From assembly GCA_027460605.1 (NCBI GenBank), contig JAPZAN010000017.1, positions 1 to 5,699 of the forward strand: a stretch of DNA of 5,699 bases, read 5' to 3'. Shown here piece after piece: positions 1 to 5,055 of the stretch. Positions within the stretch are counted from its first letter, which is position 1. Every line of letters begins with the position of its first letter. The notes under the pieces were generated by a model. That model did no database searches, was not told where the DNA came from, and saw only the letters and a program-made list of their open reading frames with translations. The position numbers and the translations under genes were made by a program. The DNA comes from Candidatus Methanoperedens sp. (lineage in GTDB: Archaea; Halobacteriota; Methanosarcinia; Methanosarcinales; Methanoperedenaceae).

Positions 1-1
1 T

Positions 2-361
2 GCGGGTATCACGCCCGGCATTATTGTCACAGACCTTGACGGGAATATGGATGATGAAGCCCTGGCAAACGAAAAAGGCGCTATAATGGTGGTGCATGCC
101 CACGGTGATAATATGGATGCATTGAGCGCAGAAGTGCCAGGACTTAAAAGGGTCATCGGGACTACGCAGTCAAAACCCCTCAAGAACGTCTATAATTTCG
201 GGGGATTTTCAGACGGGGACAGGAGTGTGTTTCTCGCCCAGGAAATGGGAGCGAAATCCATAACGTTAATCGGGTTTGATTTTAAAGATGTAAATGTCAC
301 ACCACTTAAGAAGAAAAAGCTCATGTGGGCGGAGAAATTGATAGATATGGTGATGGGTTAG
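2..361 (+). CDS. mptE: 6-hydroxymethyl-7,8-dihydropterin pyrophosphokinase MptE (DUF115 family), 5'-truncated by the window
   Basis: Only the C-terminal 119 residues are inside the window. The frame is open from base 2, before the first ATG at 47, so the gene begins upstream. Visible family signatures are the Asp-rich stretch IIVTDLDGN near the start, then VVHAHGDNMDA, TTQSKP, the glycine-rich FGGFSDGDRS and GAKSITLIGFDF. This set of motifs belongs to the archaeal MptE/DUF115 family. Family members transfer pyrophosphate from ATP to 6-hydroxymethyl-7,8-dihydropterin, a cytoplasmic step towards tetrahydromethanopterin, the C1 carrier of methanogens and relatives. The end is normal: a basic KKKK stretch, then a short helix and TAG. 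The gene converges on the methyltransferase gene with a 71-base spacer. Its base and codon use is more G/C-rich than that of the nuclease-methyltransferase pair beside it. The assignment rests on motif recognition, not on a search. Confidence 0.86.
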   Translation, partial: AGITPGIIVTDLDGNMDDEALANEKGAIMVVHAHGDNMDALSAEVPGLKRVIGTTQSKPLKNVYNFGGFSDGDRSVFLAQEMGAKSITLIGFDFKDVNVTPLKKKKLMWAEKLIDMVMG

Positions 362-432
362 GAAATTTTGTGTGAGATTTCTGACATGGAAAACAAAATT
401 ATACTTCGGAGAACAGTAAATACCTATAAATC

Positions 433-1395
433 CTACGATTCTATTTTCGTTTTATTTATCAAATACTCTTTTTGTTTCTCAAGAACCTGAAGCTGTTTTT
501 GAACATTCTTAATCTCATATTTCTTTAGTTTTAACCTATATTTTTCCTCTATTTTTTTGTTGATATTATTTGTATACAGGGGCCAAATATCATCTAAATT
601 TTCAGTAAAAAAATAATCAGGTCTATATTTTAATATGTTGTCGCTCTCCCCTTCTTTATAAAGTCTATCTTCAATAAAAGAGACATTAAGAGGGTCAATT
701 TCAATCCCCAATGAATTCCGTTGTAATTGTTTTGCAACAACAAGCGTTGTTCCAGTACCAGCAAAGGGGTCAAAAATCATATCACTAACATTCGAAGAAG
801 ATAGAATTATTCTGGTAAGTAATTGAACTGGCGACTGCTGTTTATGCAAACGTTCTCCATTATTTAATCGCAAGGGTTCATCTCCTGCAAAATAACCGGA
901 GGTAAGCTCTCTGATATCGTCCCACACATCAGTTACATACATTCCTTTCGGTCGTTCATATTTTTCAGTAACTAATAGGGGTGGATCAATCCGTAATTTA
1001 TTAAAGACCCTCGGCGTTTTACCTTTTGTGGCAAATACTATGATTTGATAATGTTTACCAAATCGAGCCTCACAGGGGACAGCGGAAGTTTTTTTCCTCC
1101 AGATTATCAAATTCTGAAATGTCCAGCCTGTTGATTGTAAAGTTTCCAGTACGAATTGAGTATTTTTCTCTCTTTGCATAAAATAAATGGCGCCACCATC
1201 GGATGTGTTGTCATAAATTAATTTACAGACCCCTTTCATCCAATCCCAATAATCGGATGCAACCATTTCGTCGTTGTGAATATTATACTCTTTACCCTGA
1301 TTAAATGGAGGATCGAGAAAAGTTAGGTCAAATCCTTCAGATGAAGCTTGTTTAAGAAACTGCTCGCAATCATCTTGAATTATTTCACATCTCAT
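433..1395 (-). CDS. Beta-class site-specific DNA methyltransferase (probable N6-adenine)
   Basis: The protein has 320 residues from ATG at 1395. The catalytic motif IV, LDPPFNQGKEY, lies near the N-terminus (about residues 27-38). The SAM-binding motif I, FDPFAGTGTT, lies near residues 208-217, followed by LGIEIDP. Motif IV before motif I defines the beta class. DPPF rather than SPPY favours N6-adenine over N4-cytosine, though this is not proof. DVWDDI and a HKQQSPVQLLTR segment (the family's usual H-x-x-x-K-P-V region) lie between them. After about residue 245 comes a family-atypical, Lys/Glu-rich, probably helical tail of some 75 residues. ATG 1395 has AAGGT seven bases upstream and gives the usual MRCEIIQ-DC start. 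A GTG at 1410 in the same frame would overlap the nuclease stop (GTGA) but has no ribosome site. The gene directly follows the PLD nuclease gene and is almost certainly co-transcribed, so it probably protects host DNA from that nuclease. The target sequence cannot be read from the protein. Confidence 0.92.
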   Translation of the reverse strand: MRCEIIQDDCEQFLKQASSEGFDLTFLDPPFNQGKEYNIHNDEMVASDYWDWMKGVCKLIYDNTSDGGAIYFMQREKNTQFVLETLQSTGWTFQNLIIWRKKTSAVPCEARFGKHYQIIVFATKGKTPRVFNKLRIDPPLLVTEKYERPKGMYVTDVWDDIRELTSGYFAGDEPLRLNNGERLHKQQSPVQLLTRIILSSSNVSDMIFDPFAGTGTTLVVAKQLQRNSLGIEIDPLNVSFIEDRLYKEGESDNILKYRPDYFFTENLDDIWPLYTNNINKKIEEKYRLKLKKYEIKNVQKQLQVLEKQKEYLINKTKIES

Positions 1396-1406
1396 CCTTT
1401 CAACCT

Positions 1407-2903
1407 TCACCCGAGCAGAGAGTCTAATTTGAGTTTATAAAAGTCGTCGGTTTTCTCAATCAAATTTTTATCCAACAACCGAGTAAGCAAATCATTTAGA
1501 TTGATATCAGTATTCAAGATATTCAGTTTTTCATTTAAATCGTTAAAATCATGTTTTCTTTCAGATAAATAGTAAAGTATCAATGCTGAGATGAAATCAT
1601 TCTTCTCAACCATATTTTTATTGAAAATCTTCATCAACTTGGCAGTAATTTTACCTACTTCAAAAACAAATTTTCTTGCATCAATTTCTTTTCTGATTAT
1701 TAACCGCGCGAAAAGTGTTTTTACTTCTTTTTTTGATCGAAGTTCAAATTTCGATGTGAGCATATCACCGACAAAACTTTCAATTTTCTCTGCTAATTTA
1801 TTTTCAATATCGATACTTTCATCATAAATAGCGAGATATTGAGTTTTAGCCTGCTCTAAGATTTCTGTGTCGCTACAAACTGAAATTGATTCTGTGTTCT
1901 CTCTCCAATATTTGCTAGTTATATTGAATCCGAGATTCATCTTATTAAGATTAACCGAACTAACAACCAGATGTTTATCAGTGACAATGAGTTTTGCATG
2001 AATGTCTTCAGTCGTTCGAATACCAATATTCTGGGATAGAAGTTCACGAAGCATATTATTCATTCTATCCTGAAAGTCCATGCTTGTTGCACCACTTAAT
2101 ATCTTGATATCCAGCCCTTTTAATCGCATTTTAATTAAAAAAGAGGAAAACTCCATGTCTGTAAAACTTTCTGCTGAGATGTATGCAAATTCTGATGCGC
2201 TATAAATTATTGATGTAAAAATATCGCGTCCTCTACAATCAAAAGGAGTTAAATATAATTTATCATCAATAGGTACATTTGTCGGACAGAGAGAGGAAGG
2301 ATAATGCCTAATCCAATGGTTTCTATGTGTTTCAGTTCCTATAACTCTAGGTAATTCAAAAAGAGACGAATTATCGCTTGACTCAATTATTTCTTGTCGG
2401 ATAGTTCCATTATATCCTGAATTTTCACTAATAAAAAGATCGATAAGTTCATCAAATTTTCTATTATATTCCTCAATTTTATCGGGTTCATTTTTGAAAA
2501 TGACTACAGCATCAAGTTCTTGGGTTTGGGTAAAATTTGCAGACAGTGCAATAGAACTTTTGTCTGTTACAATGAATTTTCCATGAAACGAGTACCATCT
2601 ACCAACGGCAGTAGTAGTTCTCTCAGGGTCTCCAACATTCCATTTGCAAAAATAAAGTTTTGCTCCATTTCGTTCAATATTTTGAAACAGGGCAGTAACT
2701 TCAACTTGTATATCTTCATTTATACTATCATAAGGTAGGGTTAAGATTTCAACCTTAACTCCTTCATTCAATTTATTATTTAAAACTTTGAATACTTCTT
2801 GGTTGTGTATCTGAAATACAGCAATCCGAATATACTCCTCTGCATCATCCAATTCATTAACTATTCTGTCAATCACATTCGTACTGAACTCAAATATTTT
2901 CAT
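1407..2903 (-). CDS. Phospholipase D-family nuclease with two HKD motifs, candidate restriction endonuclease
   Basis: The protein has 498 residues and no signal peptide or membrane segment. Two phospholipase-D catalytic motifs (HxKxxxxD) are visible: HGKFIVTD at 107-114 followed by SANFT, and HAKLIVTD at 302-309 followed by SSVNLN. One chain can therefore form the whole two-histidine active site. PLD restriction enzymes such as BfiI carry one motif per subunit and must dimerise. Each motif sits in an alpha/beta repeat (about 1-160 and 215-350), with a loop-rich linker between. The C-terminal 140 residues are helical and end in a winged-helix-like piece (about 455-498, LLTRLLDKNLIEKTDDFYKL), a possible DNA-binding module. 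ATG 2903 has GGTGA four bases upstream. The stop overlaps or abuts the methyltransferase start, so the pair is an operon. Nuclease activity on DNA is inferred from this pairing; PLD proteins also include lipases and non-catalytic members. Confidence 0.9.
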   Translation of the reverse strand: MKIFEFSTNVIDRIVNELDDAEEYIRIAVFQIHNQEVFKVLNNKLNEGVKVEILTLPYDSINEDIQVEVTALFQNIERNGAKLYFCKWNVGDPERTTTAVGRWYSFHGKFIVTDKSSIALSANFTQTQELDAVVIFKNEPDKIEEYNRKFDELIDLFISENSGYNGTIRQEIIESSDNSSLFELPRVIGTETHRNHWIRHYPSSLCPTNVPIDDKLYLTPFDCRGRDIFTSIIYSASEFAYISAESFTDMEFSSFLIKMRLKGLDIKILSGATSMDFQDRMNNMLRELLSQNIGIRTTEDIHAKLIVTDKHLVVSSVNLNKMNLGFNITSKYWRENTESISVCSDTEILEQAKTQYLAIYDESIDIENKLAEKIESFVGDMLTSKFELRSKKEVKTLFARLIIRKEIDARKFVFEVGKITAKLMKIFNKNMVEKNDFISALILYYLSERKHDFNDLNEKLNILNTDINLNDLLTRLLDKNLIEKTDDFYKLKLDSLLG

Positions 2904-2906
2904 TTT

Positions 2907-2911
2907 TCACC
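2907..2911 (-). promoter_or_regulatory. Ribosome binding site of the PLD nuclease gene
   Basis: GGTGA on the minus strand matches the archaeal 16S rRNA tail (complement of GGAGGTGA). It lies four bases before ATG 2903 and supports that start. The mRNA must therefore have a leader. Confidence 0.6.
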
Positions 2912-2929
2912 ATTTTCCACATATCAAGC

Positions 2930-2966
2930 CAATTATATGATTTAAACGAATTATTTGTATATACAT
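2930..2966 (-). promoter_or_regulatory. Candidate promoter (two TATA-like boxes) of the nuclease-methyltransferase operon
   Basis: Upstream of ATG 2903 the minus strand has two TATA-like boxes: TATATA at 2958-2963 (inside the palindrome GTATATAC, 2957-2964) and CATATAATT at 2931-2939. With the usual distance of about 26 bases, the first would start transcription near 2934 and leave a leader that includes the GGTGA site. The second would start near 2908 and cut that site off. The first therefore fits better. The DNA here is A/T-rich, so chance matches are likely. Confidence 0.35.
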
Positions 2967-3042
2967 CCTTCTATTTGAGCCATCTGACACCTGAATTATT
3001 GTGATTTTTTAATTTTTTATCACTTAAATCGTTATGCAAAAA

Positions 3043-3309
3043 TTATATATTAAATCGATTATAGAGTTCTTTCCTCACCGGGCAGATACATATAAAAGAA
3101 TACCCGAATGATTTTTTATAATCGCATGGTTCATCGCTCAAACATTTTACAAAATGGATTTTATCATTAATATTAAGTTCAACCTTGCAAAGATCTGTTC
3201 TCTTGCCCGATAAACAGGAGAAATCCTTTCTGCACTTTGTGGTGTTTTTTAAAATTTCTTCATTTACCCTGATTCCCGTTTTTTGACCCATACAGACAAT
3301 ATTTTGCAT
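3043..3309 (-). CDS. Conserved-looking small cysteine-rich protein, probable metal or Fe-S binder, function unknown
   Basis: From ATG 3309 the protein has 88 residues, with cysteines at 6, 26, 32, 41, 56, 62, 74 and 76. The pattern is C-x5-C-x8-C-x14-C-x5-C-x11-C-x-C in the last 63 residues, finishing with ICICPVRKELYNRFNI. I see no signal peptide or membrane segment, so a cytoplasmic zinc or iron-sulfur protein is more likely than a disulfide-bonded secreted one. The style resembles small Cys-rich hypothetical proteins of Methanosarcinales, but I cannot name a family. The true start may be the next ATG (3291, MGQKTG), which would give 82 residues and lose only Cys6. A TATA-like box sits at the right distance upstream for a leaderless message starting exactly there, and neither start has a clear ribosome site. 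It follows the release-factor remnant by 23 bases on the same strand but probably has its own promoter. Confidence 0.72.
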   Translation of the reverse strand: MQNIVCMGQKTGIRVNEEILKNTTKCRKDFSCLSGKRTDLCKVELNINDKIHFVKCLSDEPCDYKKSFGYSFICICPVRKELYNRFNI

Positions 3310-3312
3310 GAG

Positions 3313-3333
3313 ACTTTATATGCTTTTGCATAT
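3313..3333 (-). promoter_or_regulatory. Candidate TATA box plus overlapping palindrome in front of the Cys-rich gene
   Basis: The minus strand reads AAAAGCATATAAAG. TATAAA occupies 3315-3320, with an A-rich BRE-like stretch before it. Its centre is about 26-27 bases from the ATG at 3291, the distance expected for a leaderless archaeal transcript. The same bases form the inverted repeat ATATGC-TTTT-GCATAT (3318-3333, six-base arms), which could be an operator at the BRE/TATA site or simply a chance A/T palindrome. Confidence 0.42.
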
Positions 3334-3455
3334 CATATCCCGTACCATCTTGCCTTCGTCGCTTCCTGGAGAACCTTTTCGATATTACCGACAGCATCCA
3401 TGCTTTTAATGATTAAAGGATAATCATAACCTTCCAGTATCATTTTTATTAGTTC
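3333..3455 (-). pseudogene. Out-of-frame C-terminal remnant of the Vms1-like release factor
   Basis: Directly overlapping the end of the release-factor reading frame, the -1 frame reads a protein-like 40-residue stretch. It begins ELIKMILEGYDYPLI, continues IKSMDAVGNIEKVLQEA and ends KARWYGI before TGA at 3333-3335. It has no start of its own. Its composition and position fit the end of a release-factor domain (the last strand and helices after the catalytic loop), so I read it as the tail of the upstream gene. The tail appears to have been put out of frame by a deletion that also removed roughly 35-50 residues following the RF of the GGWSQKRF loop. The size of the missing part is an estimate from recalled family architecture. 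Confidence 0.6.
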
Positions 3456-4186
3456 TGGAAACGTTTCTGGCTCCATCCACCTTTTGTGTGTTTTCCCATA
3501 ACGCTGCTTCTTATGATATCATGTTCAACAATAGTATCGGCTTCAACTATACCCGCGAATGTCTCGCCTGCATGTGCATTAAGCACCAGAATTTTATCAA
3601 ATTCAAGACTCTTTTTCAGTGGTTCAAGATAAAATTGTTTGCCAGCAACATATTCTGAATGCGAAACAGGGAGAAACGGGATTATCACGGTTCTAATAAT
3701 TCCGTTTGCATCATAAAAAATTGCTTTGCCAGTAGATGATTCGATCTTCTCGATGAGACTTGCTGATTGATTGTCGATTTGTAAATCTATATCTTGCGTA
3801 ATATTCTTAAGAGTTTCATCCTTTGCAAGGCAAATTGTAATCATCGTGGAAGTTTTCGATTGTAATGAGCCAAGCATGAAAAGAATCTCATCAAGTTTAT
3901 GCCTTGTTAAGCTTTCAGAGAACCGGAATTTCAATTCAGAAGATGTCCCTTCTTTAAGTTTTTGAAGTTCTTTTTCAAGCGAAGATATCTTCTGTGTAGC
4001 TTCATTTAGTTCCCGGTCAACTTCCTGTTTTGTCGCAACTGTTTTTCTTGTTTTTTCATCTTTTTTCCCAAGCTGGGCGGCAAGTTTTCTGTTTTCTTCC
4101 TCAAGTTCGGCAATCCTCGATTTCAGGGAATTTATTTCCTCTTTCTTAAAGACCCCGTATTTAAATACGGGGACTGATTCAAACAA
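3449..4186 (-). CDS. Vms1/Ankzf1-like (VLRF1, eRF1-related) peptidyl-tRNA hydrolase, C-terminally truncated
   Basis: The reading frame gives 245 residues. Residues 15-80 form a charged coiled coil (EELEEENRKL-like heptads). From about 85 onward an eRF1-domain-2-like fold is visible: strands AIFYDANGIIRTVIIP and KILVLNAHAGETFAGIV, then the catalytic loop GKHTKGGWSQKRF at 231-243. GGW-S-Q with a following RF is the VLRF1 version of the release-factor GGQ loop. Such proteins release nascent chains from tRNA on stalled 60S/50S ribosomal subunits (known for yeast Vms1; inferred here). The frame stops two residues after RF, and the expected domain end lies in another frame downstream, so this copy is probably inactive or a pseudogene. 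The start is unusual: no ATG is available and TTG 4186 with GAGGG just upstream is the only good choice. It overlaps the brix stop by 8 bases. A 20-base palindrome lies within codons 5-11. Its place beside ribosome and exosome genes fits a ribosome-rescue role. Confidence 0.72.
   Translation of the reverse strand: MFESVPVFKYGVFKKEEINSLKSRIAELEEENRKLAAQLGKKDEKTRKTVATKQEVDRELNEATQKISSLEKELQKLKEGTSSELKFRFSESLTRHKLDEILFMLGSLQSKTSTMITICLAKDETLKNITQDIDLQIDNQSASLIEKIESSTGKAIFYDANGIIRTVIIPFLPVSHSEYVAGKQFYLEPLKKSLEFDKILVLNAHAGETFAGIVEADTIVEHDIIRSSVMGKHTKGGWSQKRFQN
4153..4172. repeat. Perfect 20-base palindrome inside the 5' end of the Vms1-like gene
   Basis: CCCCGTATTTAAATACGGGG equals its own reverse complement over all 20 bases; one mismatch outward is followed by a further G-C pair (4151/4174). 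As RNA it can form a strong G/C-closed hairpin. It encodes PVFKYG, seemingly an addition before VFKKEE, where the coiled coil begins. C4...G4 hairpins of this type are common at ends of IS200/IS605-type elements and small archaeal repeat elements, so an element-derived remnant is possible. It could also be a regulatory hairpin over the start of the gene. Confidence 0.7.
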
Positions 4187-4607
4187 TTCCCTCGCCTCTT
4201 GCTTCCAGCACTTTTAATATGATATAAGGTATTCCATTATCGATAAATTCAATCCTGTCATTAACGCGGATAACCCTATCTCCGCTTTCTCCCATCCGCA
4301 AACCCGTCGCTTTACTCAAAGCAAAAGCCAGCGGCGTATCCCCTATAATAACAGGCTCCCCTGCCAAATCAATCTCCTTATCAAGGGAAACATTTGCACG
4401 GATAGAAAGAACACATTCGTTATTCAAAAAAAAATTAAAGCTGGCAGGGTTACCATTGGATTCGCCTACCACCAAAAAAGAGGTGTCGGCAAGCATTGAA
4501 AGACTGGTTTTCCCGCGGGTCAGGTATTCTTTCCCTGTAAACTTACTCAGATGTTTGCAGAATATTCGTGTTTTAGAAGTTGGTTTGCGCGCTGTGGTAA
4601 TTATCAT
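4179..4607 (-). CDS. Single-domain archaeal Brix protein (Imp4/Rpf2-like ribosome biogenesis factor)
   Basis: The 142-residue protein opens with MIITTARKPTSKTRIFCKHL, followed by YLTRGKTSLSML and a GNPASFNFF segment. These are the hallmarks of archaeal Brix proteins (TTSRKPS...R.F...L......RGK.S; HGNPA). Later come short beta strands and IPYIILKVLEARG, near the usual domain end. The length is normal for the archaeal single-domain form (about 140-160). Brix proteins bind rRNA and assist ribosome assembly in eukaryotes (Imp4, Brx1, Rpf1, Rpf2); the archaeal role is inferred by homology. ATG 4607 overlaps the rpoP stop in an ATGA arrangement (4 bases), so the two are translationally coupled. Its own stop lies within the Vms1-like start region. 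I see no damage in this gene. Confidence 0.85.
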   Translation of the reverse strand: MIITTARKPTSKTRIFCKHLSKFTGKEYLTRGKTSLSMLADTSFLVVGESNGNPASFNFFLNNECVLSIRANVSLDKEIDLAGEPVIIGDTPLAFALSKATGLRMGESGDRVIRVNDRIEFIDNGIPYIILKVLEARGEGIV

Positions 4608-4741
4608 TCGGATTTTATTAGCTTGACAATTACCGGTCTTTCCTTGATGAGGATTCGATGACCACAGTACGGGCAGCGGACGCCGCTGTACTCGTAATCA
4701 ATCTCAACCGCTCTTTTACACCGGGTACATTTATAGACCAT
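4604..4741 (-). CDS. rpoP: DNA-directed RNA polymerase subunit P (Rpb12 homologue)
   Basis: This small gene encodes 45 residues: MVYKCTRCKRAVEID, then GVRCPYCGHRILIKERP and a VKLIKSE end. The four cysteines in CxxC (5, 8) and CxxC (23, 26) form the single zinc site of the P/Rpb12 subunit, which joins the Rpo3-Rpo10-Rpo11 assembly platform of archaeal RNA polymerase. ATG 4741 is eight bases after the rpl37ae stop. AAGGT, overlapping that stop (TAAGGT), acts as the ribosome site. The gene ends in an ATGA overlap with brix. Order rrp41-rrp42-rpl37ae-rpoP is a well-known conserved string in euryarchaea, which supports the call. Length and all key residues are intact. Confidence 0.95.
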   Translation of the reverse strand: MVYKCTRCKRAVEIDYEYSGVRCPYCGHRILIKERPVIVKLIKSE

Positions 4742-4749
4742 ATATTACC

Positions 4750-5055
4750 TTATTTTCCGGCAGCTTGGGCTTCACTAAGCAGGATTTTCTCGCTCTGGAC
4801 AGCTCTTAAGACTGTGGTATGCGCTGCAGTTTGCGGAACATATGCGCCGCCTGCAAACGTATGCATGCATTTCGTACACTGCCATATACCCGTTCCGGTT
4901 CGTTTGATTTTTTTTGCGCCGCATTTTGAACATGTGTATTCGGCATGCATTTTTTCTTCTATATCAGCGATAAGTTTTCTGTTTTTGGTGCCGTACCTGA
5001 CACCAAATCTACCGGCTGACCTTGATTTTTTACCTTTTGCTTTGGTTTCAACCAT
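4750..5055 (-). CDS. rpl37ae: 50S ribosomal protein L37Ae (eL43)
   Basis: The 101-residue protein starts MVETKAKGKKSRSAGRFGVR, a typical L37Ae opening. It has the zinc ribbon C42-x2-C45-x14-C60-x2-C63 (YTCSKCGAKKIKR ... WQCTKCMHTFAGGAY) and ends in an Ala-rich tail. It is a structural protein of the large ribosomal subunit that contacts 23S rRNA. I chose ATG 5055 rather than the upstream in-frame ATG at 5112. GGAGAT lies seven bases ahead of 5055, and the extra 19 residues of the longer form are simply rrp42 sequence read in another frame. The start overlaps the shifted rrp42 stop by eight bases. In the undamaged gene order the upstream stop would probably be the TAA at 5058-5060, two bases ahead of this ATG. 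Confidence 0.95.
   Translation of the reverse strand: MVETKAKGKKSRSAGRFGVRYGTKNRKLIADIEEKMHAEYTCSKCGAKKIKRTGTGIWQCTKCMHTFAGGAYVPQTAAHTTVLRAVQSEKILLSEAQAAGK

Noticed and set aside
364..400. Seven-base inverted repeat AATTTTG/CAAAATT between mptE and the methyltransferase as a bidirectional terminator
   Set aside because: The stem is short, all A/T but one pair, with a loop of over 20 bases; expected by chance in such A/T-rich spacer DNA.
1591..2738. Short plus-strand reading frames inside the PLD nuclease gene
   Set aside because: They are antisense to a gene with clear catalytic motifs, have low-complexity Phe/Ser/Ile-rich translations and no ribosome sites.
433..2903. DISARM or BREX-type defence island
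   Set aside because: Only a PLD nuclease and a methyltransferase are present; no helicase, DUF1998, PglZ or ATPase gene is seen, and both sides are core genes.
3001..3023. Inverted repeat GTGAT...ATCAC with T-rich middle as a terminator for the Cys-rich gene
   Set aside because: The arms are only five bases and the T tracts lie on the plus strand, while the gene is on the minus strand; no plus-strand gene ends here.
3449..3465. Programmed -1 frameshift joining the Vms1-like frame to its tail
   Set aside because: There is no classical X-XXY-YYZ slippery heptamer or downstream stem, and the joined product would still lack the segment expected after the catalytic loop; a deletion explains more.
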